Source: Acidobacteriota bacterium (lineage in GTDB: Bacteria > Acidobacteriota > Terriglobia > Bryobacterales > Bryobacteraceae). From it: a DNA stretch of 11,227 nt. The notes beneath the pieces were generated by a model. That model did no database searches, was not told the DNA's origin, and worked only from the letters and a program-made list of their open reading frames with translations. Below, piece by piece: positions 1 through 6,866 of the stretch. The translations under genes and the position numbers were made by a program. Every line of letters begins with the position of its first letter. Within the stretch, counting starts at the first letter, position 1. The stretch lies in contig JAPKYY010000732.1 of NCBI GenBank assembly GCA_026394095.1, positions 1 to 11,227 of the forward strand. Reading direction: 5' to 3'.

Positions 1-422
1 TTCAACGGGGCCGCCAGACCTGTAAACGGCATGGCCACCGGTAGCCCGAAGCTCACCGATTCGTTGAAATTCACTACAAACAGTTGGTCTGCCGGGTTAC
101 TGAATTCAAGAAACTTAAGCGCGGCTGCGATCACATTCTCCAGCTTTCGATTCATGCTCCCGCTGTGGTCGATGACCAGTCCAACAGTCACCGGAAGATC
201 CTCGCGCCGAAACAGGCGAAGCGTCTGCGCAACGCCGTCCTCGAGAACACTAAACTCTTTGGCACCAAGATCGGGAACAAGCCTCCCGCCCCGGTCGCGC
301 ACCGTCGCATTCAAAACCACCAGGTCCACATTTACAGAAATTTGAAATGGATCCTGAGTCCATTTACCCGTTTCGTTGCTAATCATCAATGGCATTAGAA
401 ACAACAATGCAAGCGTTTTCAT
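1..422 (-). CDS. VWFA-related domain secreted protein (partial, runs off the left edge)
   Basis: The first 140 residues of a von Willebrand factor A-like protein are present and the C-terminus lies outside the window. A hydrophobic N-terminus (MKTLALLFLMPLMIS) looks like a signal peptide. It is followed by a beta-rich stretch (ISVNVDLVVLNATVRD, then a DFSVLEDG-like segment) that typically precedes the A domain in the acidobacterial VWFA-related family (TIGR03436 type). The metal-binding MIDAS start DHSGS is at residues 85-89 and fits the DxSxS rule. Such proteins are abundant in Acidobacteriota and probably mediate metal-dependent adhesion or complex assembly outside the cytoplasm; the ligand is unknown. 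Its ATG overlaps the stop of the upstream malic enzyme reading frame as ATGA, and a GAGG lies 5 bases upstream, so translation may be coupled to that broken gene. Confidence 0.85.
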   Translation of the reverse strand, partial: MKTLALLFLMPLMISNETGKWTQDPFQISVNVDLVVLNATVRDRGGRLVPDLGAKEFSVLEDGVAQTLRLFRREDLPVTVGLVIDHSGSMNRKLENVIAAALKFLEFSNPADQLFVVNFNESVSFGLPVAMPFTGLAAPL

Positions 423-1947
423 ATTGCCTCGATATCTCGATATTCCGGCTGCCACATTGCTTCCTGAACTTTTTCGACGATGTCACCCAACAGGGTTCCA
501 GCAAGCGCTTCGGCCTCAGCGGTTTCTACAACTGAGACTGCAACGGTTAGCGAAACTGTGCGGAGATCATCCATCTGCGGCAGCAGCGACGATCCTGGTT
601 GACGCACCGATACCAGGCTCGATACTGCACTCGACGCAGCCGCGATCATGGAATCGCTAATCAGGCTTGCTTTGGAAACGATAGTCCCTAGCGCCAGTCC
701 TGGATAAAGCAACGTGGTCGTGATGTGCGCAATTACGTGTGTCAACCCCTTGTGTGTGACCGGTGGCGAAAAGTTGCGTGTCGCGATCAAACCGCGGCCA
801 TCCGTCCAGCTAATCAAATTACTCGGGATTGCCTCGGCTCTCGATAGCGGCGTTGATAGCGTGAAGATGATCGGCCGTGGAGTGTTCTCAGACATTTCCC
901 GAACGATCGGCTCTGTAAATGAGTCCAACTCGCCAGACGCCCCGATTAACATCGTGGGCCTCACCCGGTGCACCACTTCGGCAAGCAGGATTCCCAGGTC
1001 TTGACCATCGGCGGCCTGACTCCGCTGCCAGCCTCTCGATTCCGAACTCGGACGAAAAAACCAGGAAGGGAAGTCTGATGAAGCGTCAGACCTTTCGCCC
1101 GTGATCAGACCTCGCTGGTCCAGACACCAGAACTGGGCCAGCGCATCGGCCCGAGAACTGCCCTCACGAATCATCGCAGCCAGAATTTGTCCTGCCGCTC
1201 CAATAGCAGAAGCCCCCGCGCCCGATATCACTATGCGTTGATTCCGCAAAGCTACACCAGAAACTCTTATCGCCGAGATTGCCGCCGCCAGTGTGATCGC
1301 ACCTGTTCCCTGTAAGTCGTCGTTGAACATACGAATCTTGTCGCGGTATTGATCGAGGATTCGCTGCCCGTTGAGGGTCGAAAAATCCTCCCAAAGCAGA
1401 ATGGCATGGGGAAAATGCTTGGTCGCCGATTCCACGTATGCTGCAATAAATTGGTCATACCGGTCTCCTCGAACACGAGGGTGTCGATTGCCGACATACA
1501 TCGGGTCTTCAAGCAACGATTGCTTGTTCGTCCCTGTGTCCAGCATCACCGGAATCACTCTCGCAGGATCAATCCCTGCCGCAGCCGTGTAAATCGCCAG
1601 CTTGCCGATTGCCACTTCAATCCCACCCACTCCTGCGTCGCCGATCCCGAGAATCTGCTCCGCATCGGTAGCGAGAAGCAGGTCGATATCATCTGTTCCA
1701 GCAACAACGTTTTCAAAGGCCTCCCGCATGGAGCCCATATGATCTATTGAAAGATACAGCCTATTTCTGGGGGAAGTAGTCCAGTCAGCCCTAAGGAACT
1801 TCGTTCAATTGCAGAAAATGCGGTGCCCTTGTTCAGTTTCGGCGAATTCAGAATGGCAGGGCCCCGTGCCGTTGTACGCACGAGTCCCTGCCCATTCCGC
1901 CGTGCTTTGATCTTGGGCGCCAGAAACGGTATTGGTTTCAGTCGCAT
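419..1947 (-). pseudogene. NAD-type malic enzyme, broken by internal deletion plus frame change
   Basis: Malic enzyme oxidatively decarboxylates malate to pyruvate. Two fragments in different frames together make a shortened copy. The N-terminal fragment (start 1947) has the family hallmarks [17 protein letters not shown] and [11 protein letters not shown], then stops at 1744-1746. The C-terminal fragment is open from about 1804 to the stop at 419 and begins with the family segment LYLSIDH, then TDAEQILGIGDAGVGG. Between LLPPEI and LYLSID, intact enzymes carry about 70-80 residues including the YTPTVG catalytic tyrosine; these are missing here, with the junction near 1760-1770. The catalytic lysine (IGKLAIY), the metal-ligand motifs (WEDF, FNDD) and the GAGASAIG nucleotide site remain. 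Substrate-site asparagines look altered: the usual SNPTSR reads STPLSR, and the usual NNA segment reads TTT. It lies 19 bases after the LPATG gene. A lone product could start at ATG 1738 (439 aa) but would lack the N-terminal domain. A sequencing error could explain the frame change but not the missing block. Confidence 0.85.
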
Positions 1948-1966
1948 GAGATTGAGCAGCTTTCAG

Positions 1967-2731
1967 TTAGAACGTTTTTGCAATAGCCCGCATGGTCAGG
2001 CCGCTCAACAGAGCCATGATCCCAAGCAGCGCGATCAACGGTAGATCGCTACCCGTCGCTGGCAACGCAACTCTGGCTGTCGAGGCTGCCACCTGCGGCT
2101 CGGTCACCTGCGGATCGGCCACAAGCTCTGCTGCCGGTGGTGGTGTGACCACCTCTGCAACCACAACGTCTTCGCCTGTTGGCTGGATGGCCATGATTGG
2201 TGCCCGCTTCAATTCAACTACTGCAGGCTCATATGCTGTCTTCGAAGGAGTTGAAACTTCAACCGGCAATTCCACTGGCGTATAGAGCACTGGAGTATTC
2301 GTCGACTTGGCCAAGGCAATCGCCCGTGACTTCGGATAAACGAATTCTTCACCCCAATTGCGGCCGGGGTAGAACCACGCACGCAATGCCTCTGGCTCTC
2401 CAGCGGCACGCTCGGCAAAAGTCATCACTGTTTTGTCGGTTGCCTTCAGGCGGTAATTCGGAATCGCAAGGATCGTTGCATAAATTTGCGTTTCCTCTTT
2501 GTTGAAGATCTGCACAATGTGTCGATCCGAGAGCGAATCCAGAATCTTGAATACATAGGTTCCGGCTGGCAGAACGCCCCAGCCGGCGGCATGAACTCCC
2601 GGAATTTCCACAGGCGCACTAAAAGTGACTACGGTTTTCCGGTTCCAGGCGTCTGCTTGGGCGGCGGATGGCATTAACGCGCACATCAACGCCAAACAAC
2701 AAAGTGGCTTTACAGCCAAAGATAGTTTCAT
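1967..2731 (-). CDS. Secreted acidobacterial protein with LPATG-type C-terminal anchor
   Basis: This 254-residue protein has a signal peptide (MKLSLAVKPLCCLALMCALM, cleavage likely after PSAAQA) and a beta-rich domain at about residues 30-150 of a kind common in Acidobacteriota, with KTVVTFSAPVEIPG, LPAGTYVFKILDS, IYATILAIPNYR and AWFYPGRNWGEEFVYPK. A low-complexity Pro/Val/Ala/Glu linker follows. The tail is LPATG, a hydrophobic helix and a basic end (MRAIAKTF), the tripartite plan of sortase substrates. I chose the ATG at 2731 over the one at 2740 because the AGAAAAGAA ribosome-binding stretch abuts the 2740 ATG but sits about 9 bases from 2731, and the signal peptide then starts with MKLS. 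It begins the minus-strand run that continues into the broken malic enzyme and the VWFA gene. A weak sigma-54-like promoter and a TGACC-N6-GGTCG repeat lie upstream. Molecular function is unknown. Confidence 0.8.
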   Translation of the reverse strand: MKLSLAVKPLCCLALMCALMPSAAQADAWNRKTVVTFSAPVEIPGVHAAGWGVLPAGTYVFKILDSLSDRHIVQIFNKEETQIYATILAIPNYRLKATDKTVMTFAERAAGEPEALRAWFYPGRNWGEEFVYPKSRAIALAKSTNTPVLYTPVELPVEVSTPSKTAYEPAVVELKRAPIMAIQPTGEDVVVAEVVTPPPAAELVADPQVTEPQVAASTARVALPATGSDLPLIALLGIMALLSGLTMRAIAKTF

Positions 2732-2776
2732 ATCAATCATTTCTTTTCTAGCGGTTATGTCCCGCGATATTGCTTA

Positions 2777-2792
2777 GGCACTTTCAATGCCG
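2777..2792 (-). promoter_or_regulatory. Weak candidate sigma-54 promoter for the LPATG gene
   Basis: Read on the minus strand the site is CGGCAT-TGAAA-GTGCC. It has the invariant GG-N10-GC spacing but several mismatches to TGGCAC-N5-TTGCW. The predicted start point is near 2766, 35 bases before the ATG at 2731. The score is poor alone; support comes from the TGACC-N6-GGTCG repeat about 110 bases upstream of that start. Confidence 0.3.
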
Positions 2793-2868
2793 AAGCTTCA
2801 AATTGGGGTTCAACCTTATGGGGCTGGCACGCGGAACTTGTTTGAGCCACCCGGCCAGGTCCAGTTCT

Positions 2869-2884
2869 TGACCATCAGGGGTCG
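2869..2884. promoter_or_regulatory. Inverted repeat TGACC-N6-GGTCG, candidate activator site
   Basis: The sequence is TGACC ATCAGG GGTCG, one base from the perfect palindrome TGACC-N6-GGTCA seen at 5346-5361 and 7733-7748. It lies between the Thivi_2564-type gene and the LPATG gene, centred about 110 bases upstream of the predicted LPATG transcript start. That is a normal distance for an enhancer site of a sigma-54 activator. Binding by the neighbouring activator is inferred. Confidence 0.4.
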
Positions 2885-2907
2885 CCTGACGGGATAACGT
2901 CAGCCGT

Positions 2908-3099
2908 TCATCGCGTCAGCCGGTACGTGCTCACACCGCCCCATAGGCCGGTGACTTGCAAAAGCCACACGCAGACGACAACAACGACAAACACGTTCAG
3001 GATCGATTTGATGCTCGAAGCCATCGGGATATAGCGATTGATCAGATAAAGTCCAACGCCGAAAATGATCAGCATGAATACAACGTTTAGTAAAGGCAA
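2908..3099 (-). CDS. Small Thivi_2564-family membrane protein
   Basis: This 63-residue protein has two hydrophobic segments, about residues 4-22 (NVVFMLIIFGVGLYLIN) and 34-50 (ILNVFVVVVVCVWLLQV), separated by a short polar loop RYIPMASSIKS. The MPLLN start, the LINRYIP motif and the second helix ending in LWLL/VWLL match the small Thivi_2564 family of inner-membrane proteins, whose function is not known. The start is a TTG. It is preferred over the ATG eight codons later because an AGGAG sits 7 bases upstream (3107-3111) and because MPLLN is the conserved family N-terminus. The gene is divergent from the sigma-54 activator with about 155 bases between the start codons. A sigma-54-like element (TGGTCT-N5-TTGCT) lies just upstream. 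Confidence 0.8.
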   Translation of the reverse strand: MPLLNVVFMLIIFGVGLYLINRYIPMASSIKSILNVFVVVVVCVWLLQVTGLWGGVSTYRLTR

Positions 3100-3124
3100 T
3101 TTGATTCTCCTGACCCTTCAGCCA

Positions 3125-3140
3125 AGCAATTGCCAGACCA
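3125..3140 (-). promoter_or_regulatory. Candidate sigma-54 promoter for the Thivi_2564-type gene
   Basis: On the minus strand the site is TGGTCT-GGCAA-TTGCT, with GG-N10-GC spacing, a perfect TTGCT -12 box and a weaker -24 box. The predicted start is near 3114, leaving a leader of about 14 bases that holds only the AGGAG. An overlapping alternative, TGGCAA-N5-TGGCT, is shifted 5 bases downstream. A TGACC half-site at 3213-3217 lies about 100 bases upstream. Confidence 0.4.
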
Positions 3141-3158
3141 AACTCGCGCAATTCGTGA

Positions 3159-3170
3159 CGATTCGAATCG
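3159..3170. repeat. 12-bp perfect palindrome in a divergent intergenic region
   Basis: CGATTCGAATCG is its own reverse complement. It lies between the divergent Thivi_2564-type and sigma-54 activator genes, upstream of both candidate start points, so it could be an operator for either. No second copy was noticed in the other intergenic regions. Confidence 0.4.
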
Positions 3171-3254
3171 AAAGGTGTTATGGTTGGGCTGACTGTAGTT
3201 GTTGTCGGCTCCTGACCGGGAATGGGGGTTGCAATAGCGAAAGGGGAGTCTGCC

Positions 3255-5330
3255 ATGAGTACAGCTGTTGGTCCAAAGCGCGATACCCAATGGCTTCAAG
3301 AGTTCGGTCAATCGGAGCTGGAACAACTCATCCGGGCAATCGTTTTTCATCCTTCCGTGCCCGTCCTGATTGCTGATGAAGCCGGGCACTATAAAGAGGC
3401 AAGCGCTGGAGTGGCCCGCATTTTCGGTGTGCCCAGAGCGAAACTCCTCGGCCAGCGAATCTCCGGCTCAACTGAACCACCGCTGCAGCCTGAACTCAGC
3501 CAGATCTGGAACCAATTCCGTTCTACCGGCAACCAGGAAGGCACTGTCTCTTTGGCCTTGCAAACGGGGGATCATCGCGATCTCGATTTTTCTGCTCGAG
3601 CCAATGTTCTTCCCTCACGGCATGTATTGGCTTTCAGTGAAGGCGGCATCCCTTCCTGGGTGCGGGATTTCGCAATCTGTCTACTCGATACTCAAGGTGC
3701 AATTTACGCCTGGTACGAAGGGGCAACTCGCATCTACGGTTATGAAGCTTTCGATGCTGTAAATCGCCATATCTCCCTGCTATACGAAGATTCAGAAGCC
3801 GCCGTAAATCAGCTCAAACAGGAATTTCAACGGGCAGAATCTTCAGGCCACATCGGTTCTGAGGGTTGGCAAGTCAGGCGCGACGGTTCACGATTTTGGG
3901 CCAACACGATCTTGATGGCCTTGCGCGACTCCGAGGGTGGTCTGCAGGGTTTTGCCAGGGTGGTTAGAGACTTCACAGACCGGCACAACCGCGACGAGAA
4001 ATTGCGCCAAACTCGCGGGCCTATTCGCCCTCCCGCCAGTCGCTCCTCCATCATCGGGGTGATGTCAGGACAGCTCGATCATCTTTCAGAGGTCAACGAT
4101 GCCTTCCTGCTCAGCGTCGGCTATAGCCGGACCGACTGGGAAGAGGGCTCAATGAATTTGCTCGACATAACTCCCACCGAATTTGATCCGGTCGTGGAAC
4201 TCGCGCACGAAGAATTGCTGCAATTTGGCTCTTGCACGCCCTATGAAAAGGAACTACTGCATAAGGACGGCACCAGGGTCCCTGTCCTCGTTTCCACTGC
4301 CTTGTTGCAGCTTTCCCCTTTCCGCTGGATCAGCTTCATCCAGGATCTTCGCCCGCGAGACCGCTACGAAAGCCTCACTGGCCATGAGATCGAACTCAAG
4401 CATGACTTCGTCGAAATTGTTGGAACCAGTCTTCCCCTGCGACGGGTCCAGGAGCAAATTGAAGTTGTTGCGCCGACCGATGCCACTGTTCTCGTCCTCG
4501 GAGAAACTGGCACCGGTAAAGAGCTTGTTGCAAGAGCGATCCACCGCATGAGCCCGCGAAACAAAATGCCCTTCGTCACCCTCAATTGCGCTGCCATCCC
4601 TACTGGTTTGCTCGAGAGTGAACTCTTCGGATATGAGCGCGGCGCATTTACAGGTGCTCTCTCTCAAAAGATCGGGCGCTTTGAAATGGCTCATCGCGGA
4701 ACCCTCTTCCTCGACGAGGTGGGCGATATCCCGATCGACTTGCAACCCAAACTCTTGCGCGCCCTCCAGGAGAAATGCTTTGAGCGCCTCGGCGGTACAA
4801 AAACGATTCCGATCGACGTCAGGCTCGTCGCTGCCACCAATCGCAATCTCACCCAAATGATGAGCGAAAAGCTCTTTCGAAGCGATCTCTATTACCGGCT
4901 CAAGGTCTTCCCCATCACAACCCCACCCTTGCGTGACAGGCCAGAAGATATCCCGGTCTTGGTCAGGCACTTCACAACGAAATACAGTCAGAAAATGGGC
5001 CGCACCATTGAAAAAATTCCAACTGAAACAATGAAGGCTTTTGTTGAATGGTCTTGGCCCGGCAACGTGCGCGAGCTCGAAAACTTTGTCGAGCGCGCGG
5101 TTATCCTTACCACCGGAAACAGCCTCAGAGCCCCGATCAAGGAAATCCGCGAAGATAGTGATTCCCAAAGCCCGGCAGGAACGATGGAGCAGGTAGAAAG
5201 AGACCACATCCTTCGAGTCCTTCGAGAGAACAAGGGTGTAGTGAGCGCAGCCGCAACCCGGCTCGGTATGCCCAGAACAACCTTGAACGCGATGATGAAA
5301 AAATTATCCATCTCTCGAAGAGATCTCTGA
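3255..5330 (+). CDS. Sigma-54-dependent transcriptional activator with three PAS domains
   Basis: This bacterial enhancer-binding protein hydrolyses ATP to open sigma-54 RNA polymerase promoters. Counting from ATG 3255 (691 aa), three PAS-like sensor segments lie at about 30-128 ([15 protein letters not shown]), 136-244 (with the IYGYEAF and [13 protein letters not shown] motifs) and 264-368 (with HKDGTRVPV). The AAA+ domain spans about 387-614, with Walker A GETGTGKE (416-423), the sigma-54-contacting GAFTGA loop (463-468), Walker [10 protein letters not shown] with the acidic pair at 487-488, and the sensor motif [10 protein letters not shown] Fis-type helix-turn-helix occupies the last 40 residues ([20 protein letters not shown]). 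There is no receiver domain, so input is probably by ligand or redox sensing through PAS, or by protein contact. ATG 3255 is chosen over 3222 because AGGGGAG sits 6 bases upstream. A weak GG-N10-TTGCA element at 3219-3233 might indicate autoregulation. The AAA+ core looks intact. Confidence 0.95.
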   Translation: MSTAVGPKRDTQWLQEFGQSELEQLIRAIVFHPSVPVLIADEAGHYKEASAGVARIFGVPRAKLLGQRISGSTEPPLQPELSQIWNQFRSTGNQEGTVSLALQTGDHRDLDFSARANVLPSRHVLAFSEGGIPSWVRDFAICLLDTQGAIYAWYEGATRIYGYEAFDAVNRHISLLYEDSEAAVNQLKQEFQRAESSGHIGSEGWQVRRDGSRFWANTILMALRDSEGGLQGFARVVRDFTDRHNRDEKLRQTRGPIRPPASRSSIIGVMSGQLDHLSEVNDAFLLSVGYSRTDWEEGSMNLLDITPTEFDPVVELAHEELLQFGSCTPYEKELLHKDGTRVPVLVSTALLQLSPFRWISFIQDLRPRDRYESLTGHEIELKHDFVEIVGTSLPLRRVQEQIEVVAPTDATVLVLGETGTGKELVARAIHRMSPRNKMPFVTLNCAAIPTGLLESELFGYERGAFTGALSQKIGRFEMAHRGTLFLDEVGDIPIDLQPKLLRALQEKCFERLGGTKTIPIDVRLVAATNRNLTQMMSEKLFRSDLYYRLKVFPITTPPLRDRPEDIPVLVRHFTTKYSQKMGRTIEKIPTETMKAFVEWSWPGNVRELENFVERAVILTTGNSLRAPIKEIREDSDSQSPAGTMEQVERDHILRVLRENKGVVSAAATRLGMPRTTLNAMMKKLSISRRDL

Positions 5331-5343
5331 CTTCAACTCGTCA

Positions 5344-5363
5344 AGTGACCATCGGCGGTCACT
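5344..5363. repeat. Perfect inverted repeat between convergent genes
   Basis: AGTGACC-ATCGGC-GGTCACT has 7-bp arms around a 6-base centre. It lies in the gap between the sigma-54 activator stop and the ECF sigma stop, overlapping the latter's stop codon. It contains the TGACC-N6-GGTCA core found upstream of other genes here. No T-run follows on either strand, so it is a poor intrinsic terminator. It could be a protein-binding site or a 3'-end hairpin for both mRNAs. Confidence 0.55.
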
Positions 5364-5889
5364 ACTGGGCTCTGGATTGAGCGAATGTAGCTGAAACTGG
5401 AACTTGAATTTTCTCTCTCAGCCGGCGTCGAATTCGCATCAGCCGCACACGAACTGAAGTAGGGCAGACTTTTTCTTTTTCTGCTATCTCTCCCGTCGAA
5501 TAGCCTTCCAGGTAATACATCGTAAGCATCCGCGAATCCAGCTCCGAACAGCTTCCGATCATCGTACCGGCGTCAACCATACTCAAGGATCTGGTTGGCG
5601 CAGCCAGATCTTCCAACTGCAGAAAACGTTTCTCTAATCGAATTACGCTTCGATAAAGGTTGCGCGCAATGGCATTTACCCAAGCCCCTACAAGCTCAGG
5701 GCAAAGCAACTGTTTCCGGCATTGCCAACCCCGAGCCCAGGCTGCCTGAGCTACCTCTTCAGCCGTTTCGGCATTAGCACCCAGATAGCGTACTGAACGT
5801 AATGTAACTGTGAATCCTTTCTTGTACGCACTTGCAAAATGTGATTCATCCAGACTCGCCGTCATCGGGGCACTACTTAAGTTATCCAT
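5362..5889 (-). CDS. ECF-type sigma-70 family RNA polymerase sigma factor
   Basis: This 175-residue protein has the two-domain layout of an extracytoplasmic-function sigma factor. Region 2 at about residues 20-85 (ETAEEVAQAAWARGWQCRKQ, then AWVNAIARNLYRSVIR) would bind core polymerase and the -10 element. Region 4 at about 112-162 (LDSRMLTMYYLEGYSTGEIA, then a helix-turn-helix with VRVRLMRIRRRLREKI) would read the -35 element. No anti-sigma factor gene lies next to it, which is unusual for ECF systems. The start is uncertain: ATG 5889 has no ribosome-binding site and would be almost the first base of a transcript from the sigma-54-like promoter just upstream, so translation may be leaderless or begin at ATG 5865 (MTASLDESHF). 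It converges on the sigma-54 activator gene and is divergent from the DUF883 gene. Confidence 0.88.
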   Translation of the reverse strand: MDNLSSAPMTASLDESHFASAYKKGFTVTLRSVRYLGANAETAEEVAQAAWARGWQCRKQLLCPELVGAWVNAIARNLYRSVIRLEKRFLQLEDLAAPTRSLSMVDAGTMIGSCSELDSRMLTMYYLEGYSTGEIAEKEKVCPTSVRVRLMRIRRRLREKIQVPVSATFAQSRAQ

Positions 5890-5900
5890 GAAAATGCCAA

Positions 5901-5916
5901 GGCAATCTGAGGGCCA
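5901..5916 (-). promoter_or_regulatory. Candidate sigma-54 promoter for the ECF sigma gene
   Basis: On the minus strand the site is TGGCCC-TCAGA-TTGCC, close to TGGCAC-N5-TTGCW with exact GG-N10-GC spacing. The predicted start point is near 5890, directly beside the annotated ATG. It is back to back with a near-identical element on the plus strand, 29 bases away. Confidence 0.55.
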
Positions 5917-5945
5917 CTAATATCGAGTAGCTACAAGAATTGCTA

Positions 5946-5961
5946 TGGCCCGAGAATTGCT
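5946..5961 (+). promoter_or_regulatory. Candidate sigma-54 promoter for the DUF883 gene
   Basis: TGGCCC-GAGAA-TTGCT differs from TGGCAC-N5-TTGCT at one position and has exact GG-N10-GC spacing. It is the best-scoring candidate in the window. The predicted start is near 5972, giving a leader of only about 13 bases that contains GAGG. Confidence 0.6.
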
Positions 5962-5984
5962 CCACGCTTCATGAGGTTATTTAT

Positions 5985-6308
5985 ATGAATACTGTATTGA
6001 AAGACGCCGAGGCTTTTGTCGACAAGGCTGAATCGCGGTTTGAGGCAGCAAAACAAAAGGTCTCGCAAGCAATGGAAAGTGGCTCCGAACAGCGTATCGC
6101 CGGAGCCAATGCGATGAAGGCGACTGCACAAAACTCTGCAGACTCACTCTCTGATGGTGCCGCATACTTGCGCGACCGCAAGCCCAGCCAGATGCTTCAG
6201 GACTGTACTTCGCTCTTCAGAAAATATCCGCTTCACGCCTTGACCTTGGCGACAATAGCCGGCGTCCTCCTGGGCAAATCGCTCTGGGGAAAGCGCGAAA
6301 GAGATTAG
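5985..6308 (+). CDS. DUF883/ElaB/YqjD-like C-tail-anchored membrane protein
   Basis: This 107-residue protein begins with a long amphipathic, alanine-rich helical stretch (residues 1-75, including AEAFVDKAESRFEAAKQKV) and ends with a single membrane segment at about 81-101 (YPLHALTLATIAGVLLGKSLW) followed by GKRERD. That is the plan of the DUF883 family, including ElaB and YqjD of Escherichia coli. Those proteins are tail-anchored in the inner membrane, respond to stationary phase and stress, and have been linked to ribosome binding. The ATG at 5985 is chosen because GAGG at 5973-5976 lies 8 bases upstream; a TTG at 5940 would put the promoter inside the gene. A flavin-fold general stress gene follows 6 bases after the stop, suggesting co-transcription from the sigma-54-like promoter. 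Confidence 0.78.
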   Translation: MNTVLKDAEAFVDKAESRFEAAKQKVSQAMESGSEQRIAGANAMKATAQNSADSLSDGAAYLRDRKPSQMLQDCTSLFRKYPLHALTLATIAGVLLGKSLWGKRERD

Positions 6309-6314
6309 CAAAAG

Positions 6315-6839
6315 ATGCTCAGGAAAACCAACAACAATCGCCCTCCTCACAACAACGAAATTGGCCTTAAGATCTCGACTTTCCTGGCTGAGATCGATGT
6401 TTGTCTGATCTGGAGCCGTGGGCTCGCTGCAGATCTCCACCGCCGCCCTATGACTCAAAACGGTGGCGTTGAGAATGGTCTGTGGTTCTTTATCCCTGCA
6501 GATTTCCATCTCATTGATTTCTACCGGGACAGCCCGGCTGTAACCGTTGCAGCTTCAAATCCAACAACTAAAAAATGCGCAGCTCTGGCAGGAAGATCTT
6601 CGATCATCACCGCTAAGCAATCAATCGCGCAATTTATGGCTGACAAAAACGCCACAACCGTTCAATCAGGAATTCAGGCAGGCGCACTGGTGCTCTTGAA
6701 AATAGAAATCGACCAAATGGATTTTTGGGAATGGCCCGATGGAACTCTGGTTCACTCCACCTGCAAATTGGAAAACCCTCGAGTCAGGACTGACCAAAAG
6801 TGGACACTTGATGGCCCGCGGTCATCGTACTGTCAGTGA
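6315..6839 (+). CDS. Divergent general-stress protein with pyridoxamine-phosphate-oxidase-like fold
   Basis: This 174-residue protein resembles the general stress protein 26 group of the split-barrel flavin-binding family. Recognisable segments are HRRPM (residues about 42-46, family SRPM), VENGLWFFIPADFHLIDFYR (about 52-71), DSPAVTVAASNP, the LAGRSSII strand and VLLKIEIDQMDFWEWPDGTLVH near the end. In characterised relatives this fold binds FMN or FAD, and the proteins are tied to stress survival; the substrate is not known. The usual tryptophan-rich stretch before the last strands (family K-AWFPxGxDDPxLxLL) is replaced by an unrelated AQFMADKNATTVQSGIQAG, and the first helix and strand are poorly conserved. 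It may therefore be a derived or decaying copy. The start lacks a clear ribosome-binding site and lies 6 bases after the DUF883 stop, so coupling is likely. Confidence 0.65.
   Translation: MLRKTNNNRPPHNNEIGLKISTFLAEIDVCLIWSRGLAADLHRRPMTQNGGVENGLWFFIPADFHLIDFYRDSPAVTVAASNPTTKKCAALAGRSSIITAKQSIAQFMADKNATTVQSGIQAGALVLLKIEIDQMDFWEWPDGTLVHSTCKLENPRVRTDQKWTLDGPRSSYCQ
6791..6806. promoter_or_regulatory. Inverted repeat TGACC-N6-GGACA, candidate activator site
   Basis: TGACC AAAAGT GGACA differs by one base from TGACC-N6-GGTCA. It lies in the last codons of the general-stress gene, centred about 94 bases upstream of the predicted start point for the PEP-CTERM gene. Confidence 0.35.
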
Positions 6840-6866
6840 TCGATATAAGAATGAGTGACTTGCTTG

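Noticed and set aside
1006..1022. TGACCATCGGCGG inside the malic enzyme frame, sharing 13 bases with the palindrome at 5346
   Set aside because: The second arm is not completed (GGCCT) and the bases encode a normal protein segment, so it is probably chance.
2825..2842. TGGCACGCGGAACTTG as a plus-strand sigma-54 promoter
   Set aside because: The -24 box is perfect but the TTG is two bases too far away, giving wrong GG-GC spacing, and no plus-strand gene starts downstream within reach.
2900..3256. Minus-strand 118-codon open frame overlapping the Thivi_2564-type gene
   Set aside because: It is a different frame spanning the intergenic region; the 63-residue family member in the other frame has a clear ribosome-binding site and membrane helices.
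4254..5207. Long minus-strand open frame of 317 codons opposite the AAA+ domain
   Set aside because: It is antisense to the conserved Walker A, GAFTGA and Walker B region of a clear activator gene; its translation shows no family features and results from codon bias of the real gene.
5344..5363. Palindrome as a bidirectional intrinsic terminator
   Set aside because: Neither strand has a T-run after the stem and the stem is only 7 bp.
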